Shown here piece by piece: positions 29,283 through 39,162 of a stretch of DNA of 59,523 bases (position 1 is the first letter of the stretch; every line of letters starts with the position of its first letter). Source of the DNA: Gammaproteobacteria bacterium. Lineage in GTDB: Bacteria; Pseudomonadota; Gammaproteobacteria; HIGHO2-12-38-15. The notes under the pieces were generated by a model. The model had not been told where the DNA came from, made no database searches, and worked only from the letters and a program-made list of their open reading frames with translations. Both the position numbers and the translations under genes were made by a program. The stretch spans positions 1 to 59,523 of the forward strand of contig JACREE010000022.1 in the NCBI GenBank assembly GCA_016218405.1. The letters run 5' to 3'.

Positions 29283-29831
29283 ATGAAAATTCCGAATATT
29301 ATTACGATGTCACGTATCGTGTTAATTCCTGTTTTTATTGTGGTGTTTTATTTGCCATTGAGTTGGGGTAGCAACATAGGCAGTGCGCTTGTTTTTGCGC
29401 TGGCGGCGATGACGGATTGGTTGGATGGTTATTTGGCGAGACGTTTGTCGCAAACATCCGCCTTTGGAGCTTTTTTGGATCCGGTCGCAGATAAATTATT
29501 GGTGGCGGTGGCTTTGGTATTGATTGTGGGGCACCGACATATCCCTGCATTAGCGTTGCCTGCAGCCGTGATCATTGGGCGAGAAATCATGATTTCAGCG
29601 CTCAGAGAGTGGATGGCCGAAGTAGGCAAGCGTACCAGTGTGGCCGTGTCTGTCGTAGGGAAAATAAAAACAGTGTCACAGATGGCCGCCATTTTATGTT
29701 TGCTTGCTTACACACCGCACGGCAATTTAATGTTAGGCGTATTCGGCGCTGTCTTACTTTACGTCGCCGCTGTTTTAACCATATGGTCAATGTGTGTTTA
29801 CATGAAAGCAGCCTGGCAAGATTTGCGGTGA
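29283..29831 (+). CDS. pgsA: CDP-diacylglycerol-glycerol-3-phosphate 3-phosphatidyltransferase
   Basis: Commits CDP-diacylglycerol to phosphatidylglycerol synthesis at the inner membrane. The product begins MKIPNIITMSRIVLIPVF and has the CDP-alcohol phosphotransferase signature around DWLDGYLARRLSQ and FLDPVADK, which contains the four catalytic aspartates. Three ATGs occur close together (29271, 29280, 29283); the last has GGGA at 6-base spacing and matches family starts. It follows uvrC, as in many gammaproteobacteria (uvrC-pgsA). Confidence 0.94.
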   Translation: MKIPNIITMSRIVLIPVFIVVFYLPLSWGSNIGSALVFALAAMTDWLDGYLARRLSQTSAFGAFLDPVADKLLVAVALVLIVGHRHIPALALPAAVIIGREIMISALREWMAEVGKRTSVAVSVVGKIKTVSQMAAILCLLAYTPHGNLMLGVFGAVLLYVAAVLTIWSMCVYMKAAWQDLR

Positions 29832-29943
29832 GGGTGGATTTATGCTGACAGACTTTTTATTTAGGTGATGCTTTTTAAAAAAGGGAGAAGAGATTAGAAT
29901 GAGGCAGGTTAGTTGAGAGTGGTATTTTACAAGGATATGTTCA

Positions 29944-30885
29944 ATGAAAATATTGGTTACAGGTGGTTGCGGTTACAAAGGCAGTGTGTTGGTGCCTAAA
30001 TTATTAGAAAAAGGTTACTCTGTTCGTGTTGTTGACATTATGTGGTTTGGTAACTTCCTGAGGCCACACGCCAGTCTAGAAATTGTTCATGCAGATATTC
30101 GTTTTCCTCAACAAATATGGGTTCAAGATGTAGACGCGATTATTCATTTGGCTTCTGTGGCAAATGATCCTTGTAGTGATCTTGCGCCAAAATTAACATG
30201 GGAAATCAGTGCCTTAGCCACCATGCAATTGGCAGATTTGGCAGCGAAATGCGGTGTGAAGCAAGTTATTTATGCTTCGTCTGGGAGTGTGTATGGCGTC
30301 AGTGATGAATTACATGTCACGGAAGAGACGGCGCTTAATCCCATTTCTGAATATAATAAAACCAAAATGGTTGCGGAACGTGTGTTGTTAAGTTATGAAA
30401 AGGAATTTGCTTTACAAATTGTGAGGCCTGCCACGGTGTGTGGTTATTCTCCCCGCATGCGCTTGGATGTATCGGTGAATATGATGGTTATGCAAGCCCT
30501 GACTAAGCATGTGATGACGGTGTTTGGAGGAGCACAAACGCGTCCTAATATCCATATTGATGATATTACTGATTTATATTTATTTTTATTAGCACACCCA
30601 GAGATACGTGGAATATATAATGCGGGTTTCGAAAATTTATCTATTTTAAATATTGCGGAACGTGTTGCAGATCATGTGTCAGCAGAAATAAAAATAACAG
30701 AGTCCAATGATCCTCGTTCTTATCGTTTAGACTCTAAAAAACTTCTTCAAACAGGGTTTCAACCGAAGAAAAAAGTGGAAAATGCGATTTATGAAATCAT
30801 ACAAAGATTTCGTGCGGGCGAGTTGAGGGAAGAAGATCGTTGGTACAATATTCGCACGATGAAATCCGCAAAGGTTTGCGTGTGA
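29944..30885 (+). CDS. NAD-dependent epimerase/dehydratase (extended SDR)
   Basis: A 313-residue nucleotide-sugar-modifying enzyme. It has the Rossmann motif VTGGCGYKGSVL at the N-terminus, the catalytic Ser in YASSGSVYG, and Tyr-x-x-x-Lys as YNKTK near residue 140. Lys-rich C-terminal helices follow. It opens the surface-glycan region, 26 bases upstream of the reversed HldE-like gene, so the two probably share a pathway. The sugar substrate is unknown. Confidence 0.85.
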   Translation: MKILVTGGCGYKGSVLVPKLLEKGYSVRVVDIMWFGNFLRPHASLEIVHADIRFPQQIWVQDVDAIIHLASVANDPCSDLAPKLTWEISALATMQLADLAAKCGVKQVIYASSGSVYGVSDELHVTEETALNPISEYNKTKMVAERVLLSYEKEFALQIVRPATVCGYSPRMRLDVSVNMMVMQALTKHVMTVFGGAQTRPNIHIDDITDLYLFLLAHPEIRGIYNAGFENLSILNIAERVADHVSAEIKITESNDPRSYRLDSKKLLQTGFQPKKKVENAIYEIIQRFRAGELREEDRWYNIRTMKSAKVCV

Positions 30886-30911
30886 TGAAAAAATAAAGGA
30901 GAAAGTAAAAA

Positions 30912-32480
30912 ATGACGGAGCTACTTGAGGAAAGAATCAGTGAGACAACAGAAATTACGCATTATTTGTCTAAAATAGTCAGTTTTGAAGAATTTTTAAA
31001 TAAGATATCGGCGAATAGAGCATATAAACAAATTTCCCATTGCCATGGTGTGTTTGATTTGTTGCACATAGGGCATATTAAGCATTTAAATGAAGCGAAA
31101 TTGTTTGCGGATATGTTGGTGGTGAGTATCACGCCTGATCGATTTGTCAATAAAGGGGCAGGGCGTCCTTGTTTTACTGAGAAATTGCGTGCGGAAGCAT
31201 TGGCTTCCTTGTCTTGTGTGGATTATGTCATTGTAAATGATGAGCCGACGGCAGTGAATGCAATAAAAACAATAAAACCAGATTTTTATGTGAAAGGAAT
31301 AGAATATCAAACTGTCAGTAATGATATCACAGGCAAAATCACGGAAGAAGAAGAAGCAGTAAGAGGGGTTGGCGGGAAATTACGTTTTACAGACGATATC
31401 GTGTTTAGTTCATCTGCTTTGATTAATAAATTTTTTTCGCCTTATTCAAAAGAAGTTAATCTTTATTTGGATAATTTTAAAAAGAAGTTCAAGGGATATG
31501 AAGTATTACAATATCTTGAAAATGCAAAAAACCTAAAGGTTTTGTTAATAGGAGAAGCCATTATTGATATTTATCATTATGGCGAGGCTATTGGGAAAGC
31601 GGGTAAAGAACCTATTCTAGTAACTAAATATCACCGAGAAGAAATGTATGCAGGTGGTGCCTTAGCGGTGGCTAATCACTTAAGCAGTTTCTGTGGAAAG
31701 ATAACGTGTGTGACGATGCTGGGCGAAAAAGGAGAGTATGAGTCTTTTGTTAATGAAAAAACAAACCATAATGTTGAGATGAAGTTATTTTATAAACAGG
31801 GCGCGCCTACTATCGTTAAAAGACGTTATTTAGAAGAATACACATCTCAGAAGTTATTTGAAATTTATGAAATAGAAGATGGCTACCTTGAGGAAGAGCA
31901 AAAGAAATTGTTTTTAAATGAAGTGAAAAAATTAATGGATGAACATGATGTAATTTTAGTGGCTGATTATGGTCATGGATTATTAGACGGTGAATTTGCG
32001 CAAATGGTGAGTGAGAGCGGAAAATTTTTAGCAGTTAATACGCAGTCAAATGCGAGCAATCACGGGTTTAATTGTATTTCAAAATATAAAAGAGCAGATT
32101 ATGTGTGCATTGCTATGCGTGAGCTCCAACTCAATTACAGGCAGCGTCACATTTCAGTGATGGATCAAATTAATCATTTAGCATCAGATTTTGATTATAA
32201 AAATATTACCATTACTAGTGGGCGCACGGGCTCCTATGTTTATTCGAGGGGAGAAGAGGTTTGTGAAACTCCCGCATTTGCAAGAGAAATTAAAGATCGT
32301 GTAGGTGCAGGAGATGCAGTGCTTGCTATTACCAGTCTGTGTGTGGCCCAAGGTTCACCCCCTGAAATTGTGGGTTTAGTGGGGAACGTAGTAGGCGCGG
32401 AGGCAGTGAATGTTATGGGTAATGAGCGTTATATTGATAAAACGAGCTTGATGAAACATATTTCTCACTTGTTAAAATAA
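30912..32480 (+). CDS. Bifunctional cytidylyltransferase-PfkB kinase (HldE-like with reversed domain order)
   Basis: A 522-residue fusion. Residues about 38-175 form a nucleotidyltransferase domain with CHGVFDLLHIGH (HIGH at 52-55) and a later FSSSAL motif. Residues about 205-522 are a ribokinase/PfkB domain ending in DRVGAGDAVLA (GAGD at 465-468). HldE, which makes ADP-heptose, has the kinase first and the nucleotidyltransferase second, so the order here is inverted. It probably phosphorylates and activates a heptose or related sugar for the surface glycan. It converges on bioD with 2 bases between the ends. Confidence 0.82.
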   Translation: MTELLEERISETTEITHYLSKIVSFEEFLNKISANRAYKQISHCHGVFDLLHIGHIKHLNEAKLFADMLVVSITPDRFVNKGAGRPCFTEKLRAEALASLSCVDYVIVNDEPTAVNAIKTIKPDFYVKGIEYQTVSNDITGKITEEEEAVRGVGGKLRFTDDIVFSSSALINKFFSPYSKEVNLYLDNFKKKFKGYEVLQYLENAKNLKVLLIGEAIIDIYHYGEAIGKAGKEPILVTKYHREEMYAGGALAVANHLSSFCGKITCVTMLGEKGEYESFVNEKTNHNVEMKLFYKQGAPTIVKRRYLEEYTSQKLFEIYEIEDGYLEEEQKKLFLNEVKKLMDEHDVILVADYGHGLLDGEFAQMVSESGKFLAVNTQSNASNHGFNCISKYKRADYVCIAMRELQLNYRQRHISVMDQINHLASDFDYKNITITSGRTGSYVYSRGEEVCETPAFAREIKDRVGAGDAVLAITSLCVAQGSPPEIVGLVGNVVGAEAVNVMGNERYIDKTSLMKHISHLLK

Positions 32481-32482
32481 AT

Positions 32483-33094
32483 TCAGGTGATTATAGGAGC
32501 ATCTATTTTTTTCTTTAACAAAGAAATCATGTGTTCTGGGTGGGGTGTGTCTGCATCAAGTTGATTGGCTACCCAGCCTTCGAGCGGTAACCCGCGTTGT
32601 TTGATATTTTCGTATGTTAATAAAGCATGATTTAGGCAACCTAAGCGTAAGCCTATGACCAGTATAAGAGGGCATTGAAATAAGGTGGCCACATCTGCCA
32701 TGGTTTCAGTGCCATTGATGGGGGTTAACCAGCCGCCCGCGCCTTCGATTAGACAAAAATCAAATTCTGTTGATAACGCGGCTTGACAGGCTGAGACAAC
32801 ATCGCATGCTTGAAAAGAACGCTGCTCTAATTCAGCAGCAAGATGGGGTGAAACGGGTGCTTGAAATAAAAAAGGATTGATTTGATCATAAGGGAGTTTT
32901 ATAGAAGAAGCTTGAGAAAGATGTAGCGCGTCTTCGTTATAATAATTTAGCTTATGTTGAATCGTGCCACTGGCAACAGGTTTGATGCCCAGTGTGCGCA
33001 GCTGAAGTTGATTCATTCTCATTAAAAGATTGCAACTTACGTATGTTTTGCCTACGTGAGTGTCGGTGCCTGTGATAAAAAAACATTTCTTCAT
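32483..33094 (-). CDS. bioD: Dethiobiotin synthetase
   Basis: Closes the ureido ring of dethiobiotin using CO2 and ATP. The 203-residue product begins with the P-loop FFITGTDTHVGKTYVS and contains KPVASG and LIEGAGGWLTPI, all typical of BioD. It is the last gene of bioB-bioF-bioC-bioD and overlaps bioC by 4 bases. Confidence 0.95.
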   Translation of the reverse strand: MKKCFFITGTDTHVGKTYVSCNLLMRMNQLQLRTLGIKPVASGTIQHKLNYYNEDALHLSQASSIKLPYDQINPFLFQAPVSPHLAAELEQRSFQACDVVSACQAALSTEFDFCLIEGAGGWLTPINGTETMADVATLFQCPLILVIGLRLGCLNHALLTYENIKQRGLPLEGWVANQLDADTPHPEHMISLLKKKIDAPIIT

Positions 33095-33882
33095 TTTTTT
33101 ACGATACCAAAAAAAACATGATAGTGTAGAGGAACACCTTTGTCTTCTATTCTAAATTGCTCATAGTGTTCGATGACTCGTTTTAGTGCTTGTTTTCCTA
33201 ATAATTTTGTTCCTTGATCCAATTTACGATACGTGACGCCCAGTTTTTTTAGATGAAGCATCGCTTGCATTGCATCAGGATAATAGAGTGTATAGGTTTT
33301 TTCTAGAAATAAAATAAGTTGAAATTTTTTTTCTAAAAATGAAATAAGCGTTTCTTTGTCTATAAAATCATGAACATGAGGGCGTTGATCAATCAAAAAC
33401 CAGCTTTGCCGAAGCTGCGATAGAGAGTGTGGGCCTAATGTTGAAAAGACAAATAGACCAGATTGCGCTAAAATACGATTAATTTCATCTAGCGTTTCTT
33501 CTAACTTCGTGCTCCACTGTAACATTAAGCTTGAAAAAATAAGTTTAAATTGACCTTCTTTGAAAGGCAGCTTGTCTGCATCTGCGCAAATGCAAGAAGC
33601 TTGAGTGAATTGATTTTGAAGATGCTTGAGCATGCCAAATGAAATATCTAAATTAATCAATGTAAAACCTATCTGTTTTTTAAGTTGTTTTAATATAAAA
33701 CCTGTGCCTGAGCCGAGATCTAAGCTAGGATAAAAATCATCTCTGAAAGAATCAGTTACAGTTGTTTTAAAAAACAAATCAACCAAGTCGGTGGCGACTT
33801 GTCGCTGAAGTTCCGCTTCTTGATCGTAATCTGACGCAGCGGAAGAAAAAGTTCGAATCAGTTTGTTTTTATAATTCATCAT
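33091..33882 (-). CDS. bioC: Malonyl-ACP O-methyltransferase
   Basis: Methylates malonyl-ACP so that fatty acid synthesis can build the pimeloyl chain of biotin. The roughly 263-residue product has the SAM-binding motif LDLGSGTGFILKQL and the BioC N-terminus (RTFSSAASDYDQEAELQ). It overlaps bioF by 14 bases and bioD by 4. The matching methyl esterase (BioH or similar) is not in the window and must be elsewhere if the pathway is complete. Confidence 0.93.
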   Translation of the reverse strand: MMNYKNKLIRTFSSAASDYDQEAELQRQVATDLVDLFFKTTVTDSFRDDFYPSLDLGSGTGFILKQLKKQIGFTLINLDISFGMLKHLQNQFTQASCICADADKLPFKEGQFKLIFSSLMLQWSTKLEETLDEINRILAQSGLFVFSTLGPHSLSQLRQSWFLIDQRPHVHDFIDKETLISFLEKKFQLILFLEKTYTLYYPDAMQAMLHLKKLGVTYRKLDQGTKLLGKQALKRVIEHYEQFRIEDKGVPLHYHVFFGIVKK

Positions 33883-35038
33883 TTTTATTTATTAAAAAAT
33901 AAGATAAACAGCTGAGTAAATAATCAAGGTGTGAAATTTGATGATGAGCATTCAGTGTGATGCGTAGTAATGAACGACCGGGTGGCACCGTGGGTGGTCT
34001 GATGGCCGCCACCCATACCCCTCTTTTTTTTAATTGTTCAAAGCATATCATCGTTTTTTTATCTTCTCCAAGCAAGATAGCTTGAATGGGTGTGCTTGAT
34101 TTTAAAATAGTTAAGCCAAGTGAGTTGGCCTGCGTTTGGAAGTAAGCAATTAAATTATTTAAATGCGTTCTTCGCCAAGTTTCTGATTCTAATAGTTTCA
34201 AACTGGCTCGTGTTGCTTCACATAAGGCGGGTGCTTGAGCTGTGGTATAAATGTAAGAGCGTGCGTACTGAATGAGCGCTTCAATAGACACATCGCTGCC
34301 TGCAACGAATGCGCCTGACGTACCCAGGGCTTTGCCAAAAGTGCCAACCAGCATGGAAACAGCGTGTTGCTTTCCTTCGGTGCTGCCCTGTCCTTTGTTT
34401 CCTATGACGCCTATGCCATGCGCATCATCCACAATTAATACACCTTTTGTTTCATTTTTAATGGAAATTAATTTTTCTAAACAAGCCAAATCACCTTCCA
34501 TGCTAAATACCCCTTCTGTAATAAGAAAGGGTATTGCATGAATCGATTTTTTTAATTTATGTTTTAAATCGATTGTATTGTTATGTTTATAACGAAATAA
34601 AGCAGCAGGACTTGAGAGTGAAGCATCAATTAAAGAGGCATGTGCGAGTTTGTCGATAAAAATAGAATCTTTTTTTTGTGTTAAGGCGTGAATGACCCCT
34701 GAATTGGCCATAAAACCGGATGAAAATAAAAGACATCGGGGGTAATTAAAAAAATGAGCCAGTTCTTCTTCAAGTGCATGGTGAGCATGCGTGTAACCAC
34801 CCAAAAGAGCAGAAGCACCACTGCCCACCCCATATTGATCCACGCCTTTTTTAAAGGCATGGATCACGTGGGGGTGATTGGCAAGACCTAAATAATCATT
34901 GCTTGAAAAATTTAAATATTTTTTTCCATCCACAATGACGTCAGCCTCAATAGGCGTGCTGCGCTTGAATCGTTGGCGAAACAAATTTTTTTCAGTGCGT
35001 TCTTTTAGTTTATGCTGAAGTGAATTTTCTAAAATCAT
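33869..35038 (-). CDS. bioF: 8-amino-7-oxononanoate synthase
   Basis: PLP enzyme that condenses pimeloyl-ACP with alanine. The ATG at 35036-35038 overlaps the bioB stop (ATGA) and gives 389 residues, the usual size. Motifs are [14 protein letters not shown] near the N-terminus, [11 protein letters not shown] with the PLP-contacting Asp/His, and [13 protein letters not shown] with the Schiff-base Lys. The frame continues upstream into bioB but only as an unlikely TTG/ATG extension. Confidence 0.95.
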   Translation of the reverse strand: MILENSLQHKLKERTEKNLFRQRFKRSTPIEADVIVDGKKYLNFSSNDYLGLANHPHVIHAFKKGVDQYGVGSGASALLGGYTHAHHALEEELAHFFNYPRCLLFSSGFMANSGVIHALTQKKDSIFIDKLAHASLIDASLSSPAALFRYKHNNTIDLKHKLKKSIHAIPFLITEGVFSMEGDLACLEKLISIKNETKGVLIVDDAHGIGVIGNKGQGSTEGKQHAVSMLVGTFGKALGTSGAFVAGSDVSIEALIQYARSYIYTTAQAPALCEATRASLKLLESETWRRTHLNNLIAYFQTQANSLGLTILKSSTPIQAILLGEDKKTMICFEQLKKRGVWVAAIRPPTVPPGRSLLRITLNAHHQISHLDYLLSCLSYFLINKNDEL

Positions 35039-36000
35039 GAGATGTTTGTCTCGCAAATAGCTAATCCCAGTCGATTTAAGAGATCGCGGTCTTTGCAAGC
35101 TTGAGGGTTGGATGTCACCAACAATTTTTCACCATAAAAAATGGAATTAGCGCCTGCGAAAAAACACAGGGCTTGTGTTTCATCCGACATGGTTTCACGA
35201 CCTGCTGACAGCCTGACTTTTGACGCAGGCATCATTATTCTGGCCACTGCAATGGTCCTGACGAAATCAAGCGCTCCCAGTTCGGGTGTGTCTGCTAAAG
35301 GTGTACCTTTAACCGCAACCAAACGATTAATAGGCACGCTTTCGGGGTGTTGGGGTAAATTGGCCAATTGTTGTAAAAACGAAACACGATCATCTTGAGT
35401 TTCGCCCATGCCCACAATGCCTCCGCAACAGACCTTCATACCTGCTTCGCGTACATGCTGCAACGTGTGTAGACGATCATCATAGCTGCGTGTAGAAATA
35501 ATCTGTGTGTAATACTCAGGAGAAGTATCTAAATTATGATTGTAATAATCTAAACCGGCTTCTTGAAGTGCTTGTGCTTGTTCTTTAGAAAGCATACCCA
35601 AAGTCATGCAAGTTTCTAAGCCCAGAGTTTTTATTTCTTTGATAATATTGATAATTTTATGAAATTCTTTTTCAGGTGGGTTGCGCCATGCCGCGCCCAT
35701 GCAAAAACGAGTGGCGCCACTCTCTTTCGCGGCGATCGCTTTTTCTTTAATATTGGCTAAAGACATCAATGCTTCTTTTTTATAAGCTGTTTCATGATGT
35801 CCGCTTTGTGGACAGTAGGCGCAATCTTCAGGGCAAGCACCGGTTTTGATACTCAAAAGTGTGCTGAGTTGAATTTTATTATCAGGAAAATACTGTCGGT
35901 GTGTGGAGTGTGCCAAAAACAATAAATCAAAAAAAGGCATTGAAAACAAATGATCAATTTCTACTTTCTGCCAGTTATGTCGAATTTTTTCTGTTATCAT
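35035..36000 (-). CDS. bioB: Biotin synthase
   Basis: Radical-SAM enzyme that inserts sulfur into dethiobiotin. The 321-residue product has the cluster motif CPEDCAYC, followed by [12 protein letters not shown], and [13 protein letters not shown]. The ATG at 35998-36000 has AGGA at good spacing; an earlier ATG (36042) would overlap bioA and is rejected. It is first in the bioBFCD unit and divergent from bioA with only 29 bases between starts. Confidence 0.95.
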   Translation of the reverse strand: MITEKIRHNWQKVEIDHLFSMPFFDLLFLAHSTHRQYFPDNKIQLSTLLSIKTGACPEDCAYCPQSGHHETAYKKEALMSLANIKEKAIAAKESGATRFCMGAAWRNPPEKEFHKIINIIKEIKTLGLETCMTLGMLSKEQAQALQEAGLDYYNHNLDTSPEYYTQIISTRSYDDRLHTLQHVREAGMKVCCGGIVGMGETQDDRVSFLQQLANLPQHPESVPINRLVAVKGTPLADTPELGALDFVRTIAVARIMMPASKVRLSAGRETMSDETQALCFFAGANSIFYGEKLLVTSNPQACKDRDLLNRLGLAICETNIS

Positions 36001-36029
36001 TTTATTTTCCTCAGTGGTTGGGCGTGTAA

Positions 36030-37361
36030 ATGAGTGATGCATTACTCGAAACAGATTTAAAACATGTTTGGCATCCTTGTTCGCAAATGAAAGATTACGA
36101 ACACTGTCCCCCTTTGCTTATTCAGGGTGCGCAAGGCCCTTATCTTGAGTTAAAAGGGGGAAAAAAAATAATAGATGCCATTTCAAGTTGGTGGTGTAAA
36201 CCGCTTGGGCATGGTCACCCCCGCTTAAAGCAAGCATTATTAGCGCAGTTGGACTGCTATGAGCATGTAATTGCAGCGCATACCTGTCAAGCACCCTCCG
36301 CCTTATTGGCAGCGCAACTTGCTCAGTTATGCGCACCCTTAGATAAGGTTTTTTTTGCGAGTGAAGGTTCAAGTGCGGTCGAAATAGCCTTGAAGATGAG
36401 TCTTCATGCACACCTTATTGAGGGTAATACGCAGCGCACACAGTTTATGGCACTCGAAAATGCTTACCATGGTGAAACAGCTTTAGCGTTAAGTGTAAGC
36501 GATTTAGGTTTATATCGAAAACCTTATGAAAAAATATTGACCCCTGTTCATTTTTTAAAAAATCTACCCTATGTTAAACGCGAAGGAGAGCCGCTTTGGC
36601 AAGACTGTGGTGCTTATTGGCCGGATATTGAAAGGCAGCTGGACGCTGTGTCTGACACGCTTTCTGCCATTATTGTGGAACCTATTGTGCAAGGTGCAGG
36701 GGGGATGTTGATTTACAGTCAAGATTTTTTGAAGCGTCTGCGTGCCTGGACAAAGAGGAAAAGCATACATTTGATTGCAGATGAAATCATGACGGGGTTA
36801 GGTCGTACAGGCCGCTTACTGGCTTGTGAGTACGCCAATATCGTGCCAGATTTTATGTGTTTGGGTAAAAATATAACGGGCGGTTTTTTGCCGCTGAGTG
36901 CCGTTGTGACGCGAAATGAGATATATCAGCTGTTTTATGATGATTATCATCGTGATCGTAATTTTTTGCATTCTCATACCTTTTCAGGCAATGCATTGGC
37001 GTGCAGTGTTGCTTTGGAAGCAGTGTCTATTTTGTCTGAGGAGGGGATGCGGCAACAGTGTCATCAGCGCGCTCAGCAGATGGCCATATTAATGGAAGAA
37101 GTGGCGGAAGAAACAAATCAATTAATGAATGTGCGTCATATCGGTATGATTGCAGCGGCAGATTTAATCTTAACACCACCACAACAGCAAACCCGTGCGG
37201 GCTATGCTGTTTATCAACAGGCTTTAAAATTAGGCGCGTTGCTACGTCCTTTAGGTAATACGCTGTATTGGCTCCCCCCCTTTATTTGCGAGGAGGCTAC
37301 GTTAGCTGAATTAAAAGAAATCACCGTAAAAGCGATTAAGATGTTTGCGTTGTCTGGGTAA
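36030..37361 (+). CDS. bioA: Adenosylmethionine-8-amino-7-oxononanoate aminotransferase
   Basis: PLP aminotransferase that forms 7,8-diaminopelargonate from KAPA and S-adenosylmethionine. The 443-residue product contains [44 protein letters not shown] and [12 protein letters not shown] with the PLP-binding Lys. It is divergent from bioBFCD, as in E. coli, and its end overlaps the GDP-fucose synthase-like gene by 26 bases. Confidence 0.95.
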   Translation: MSDALLETDLKHVWHPCSQMKDYEHCPPLLIQGAQGPYLELKGGKKIIDAISSWWCKPLGHGHPRLKQALLAQLDCYEHVIAAHTCQAPSALLAAQLAQLCAPLDKVFFASEGSSAVEIALKMSLHAHLIEGNTQRTQFMALENAYHGETALALSVSDLGLYRKPYEKILTPVHFLKNLPYVKREGEPLWQDCGAYWPDIERQLDAVSDTLSAIIVEPIVQGAGGMLIYSQDFLKRLRAWTKRKSIHLIADEIMTGLGRTGRLLACEYANIVPDFMCLGKNITGGFLPLSAVVTRNEIYQLFYDDYHRDRNFLHSHTFSGNALACSVALEAVSILSEEGMRQQCHQRAQQMAILMEEVAEETNQLMNVRHIGMIAAADLILTPPQQQTRAGYAVYQQALKLGALLRPLGNTLYWLPPFICEEATLAELKEITVKAIKMFALSG

Positions 37362-38301
37362 GTGGTATATCTCCCCTATTTTCTAAAAACCAGCGATAGG
37401 TATCGCGTACACCTTCTTCAAGCCCTAGGCTGGCGTGCCAACCCAATTGAGTAAGGCGTGAGGTATCGAGTAATTTGCGTGGCGCACCATCAGGTTTGCT
37501 CGAGTCGAAAACGATGTCACCAGAAAAACCAACGACCCCTTGCACAAGTGTAATTAAATCACGAATGGTAATTTCCTGCCCTGTCCCGATGTTAATGAGA
37601 AATTCGGCATGCTCTGTGTTTGTTAAAAATAAACAGGCTGAGGCCAAATCATCTGCATGAAGAAATTCTCGGTAGGCAGCGCCTGTGCCCCAAAAGCTGA
37701 CATGAGTATCACGCTTGATTTTTGCCTGATGCAATTTGCAGATGAGCGCGGGCAGCACGTGTGAAGTGGCTAAATCAAAATTGTCATTCGGACCATAAAG
37801 ACTGGTCGGTATGAGTGAAATAAATTGTGTACCATACTGTGCATTATAGGCTTCGCACAACTTCAGACCTGCTATTTTTGCAATAGCATAAGGTTCATTG
37901 GTGGGCTCGAGGGGACCTGTGAGCAAATACGCTTCTTTCATAGGTTGAGGACACAAACGAGGGTAAGAACAAGAACTTCCGAAAAAAACTAATTTTTTTG
38001 CGCCAAAGCACCGCGCGGCTTCAATCACATTAAGTTCAATGGCCAAATTATTAAAAATAAACTCCCCACGATATGTGTTATTGGCATGAATTCCCCCCAC
38101 TTTCGCGGCCGCCAAAAAAACGTAATCCGGTTTTTCTTGAGCGAAAAAATCATAAACCTGCTGCTGTTGTGTCAAGTCCAATTCAGCATGTGTGCGCAAA
38201 ACCAAATGGGTGTAGCCCTGTTTACGCAAGGCGCGTACTATAGCGGAACCGACCAAACCGCGATGCCCAGCAACATAAATCTTATCAGAGAGATTCATCA
38301 T
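37336..38301 (-). CDS. fcl: GDP-L-fucose synthase-like epimerase/reductase
   Basis: Extended SDR of about 321 residues. It begins with KIYVAGHRGLVGSAIVRAL and has AAAKVGGIHANNTY, GSSCSYPR and YAIAKIAGLKLCEAY (catalytic Tyr and Lys), plus the SLYGPNDNFD segment. These are the hallmarks of GDP-4-keto-6-deoxymannose epimerase/reductase. The partner gmd is not in the window, so a related GDP-sugar is also possible. The ATG pair at 38296-38301 is preferred over an upstream TTG. Confidence 0.88.
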   Translation of the reverse strand: MMNLSDKIYVAGHRGLVGSAIVRALRKQGYTHLVLRTHAELDLTQQQQVYDFFAQEKPDYVFLAAAKVGGIHANNTYRGEFIFNNLAIELNVIEAARCFGAKKLVFFGSSCSYPRLCPQPMKEAYLLTGPLEPTNEPYAIAKIAGLKLCEAYNAQYGTQFISLIPTSLYGPNDNFDLATSHVLPALICKLHQAKIKRDTHVSFWGTGAAYREFLHADDLASACLFLTNTEHAEFLINIGTGQEITIRDLITLVQGVVGFSGDIVFDSSKPDGAPRKLLDTSRLTQLGWHASLGLEEGVRDTYRWFLENRGDIPLTQTTQTS

Positions 38302-38372
38302 AATAGCGATATCCAAGAGGGAGGGTTAAAAACCAGGGTTTTTGGGTGTGGGGAGTATAGGGTATAACAGAT

Positions 38373-38395
38373 GAAAATCCCAGTTTGGGTTTTTT
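38373..38395. terminator. Short bidirectional terminator-like hairpin after the GT2 gene
   Basis: CCCA (38379-38382) and TGGG (38386-38389) form a short stem, with TTTTTT on the plus-strand side (38390-38395) and a T-run on the minus-strand side. It lies just after the GT2 stop and before the fcl start on the minus strand, so it probably ends the 44.8-38.4 kb transcript. The stem is weak. Confidence 0.4.
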
Positions 38396-38407
38396 AAATG
38401 GCGTGAT

Positions 38408-39148
38408 TCAGCGTAAATTTTTTAGTGGGATGCCCGGTTTATAACGAAGAGAACGAACTTTCAGAGTTTGCCAAAATGTTTGCCAGTACACTTGTAAACG
38501 TTTTTGAGACCAACTCGATTTACCTTCACGTCGATCGTGAAAAGTGACTGGTACTTCTTCAATAATCCAACCATGAGTTCGAGCAATAGCAAGTATTTGT
38601 ATATCAAACACAAAAGTTTTTGCTCGCTCGGCAGGAATTAAATCCATTAAGTTACGATGAAACATCTTAGGCAAACCATTGACATCTTTGATGTGAAGAT
38701 GAAGCAGCTGATTAGCTAAAAAAGTATAACATTTACTAATTAATTTAGTTTGCATGGGGTCATGACGAATGGTTCGATAGCCCTTAACAAGTAATTTATT
38801 TTTTGATGTAAGGTTAGATAAAAAGGCATGATAGACCTTAAGAACATCTTCAGGCATAACCTGCAGATCGCCAGGGATATAGCAAAAAATATCACATCGT
38901 GCATATTTAAATCCCTCATAAACACCACCACCATAATTTTGATTTTGTTCTAAGTGTATTGGCACGATCCATGGATGTGATTTTGCTGCTTCATCGATAA
39001 GTGTGCCAGTATTATCACCCGAGGCATTATTAACCAGTATTAACTCCTTCATTCCAATCTGTGGTAATTTACTTTCTTCAATAGCTCGAATTAATTTAGG
39101 CACGCTCGCACTTTCATTCCAAAGAGGAATAATCAAACTAAATTTCAT
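38408..39148 (-). CDS. Family 2 glycosyltransferase (DPM1-like)
   Basis: A 246-residue GT-A fold enzyme: FSLIIPLWNESASVPKLI at the N-terminus, LVNNASGDNT, and the metal-binding segment YIPGDLQVMPED. The C-terminal WSQKRLQVYWQTFW stretch is typical of membrane-associated polyprenyl-phosphate-sugar synthases, but no full transmembrane helix is evident. It may transfer a sugar to a polyprenyl phosphate carrier or to the glycan. Last gene of its minus-strand block. Confidence 0.82.
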   Translation of the reverse strand: MKFSLIIPLWNESASVPKLIRAIEESKLPQIGMKELILVNNASGDNTGTLIDEAAKSHPWIVPIHLEQNQNYGGGVYEGFKYARCDIFCYIPGDLQVMPEDVLKVYHAFLSNLTSKNKLLVKGYRTIRHDPMQTKLISKCYTFLANQLLHLHIKDVNGLPKMFHRNLMDLIPAERAKTFVFDIQILAIARTHGWIIEEVPVTFHDRREGKSSWSQKRLQVYWQTFWQTLKVRSLRYKPGIPLKNLR

Positions 39149-39162
39149 AAAAAATTCCTTTA

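Noticed and set aside
36001-36042. Longer bioB starting at 36042
   Set aside because: It would overlap the start of bioA, while the ATG at 36000 has a proper ribosome binding site and fits the family length.
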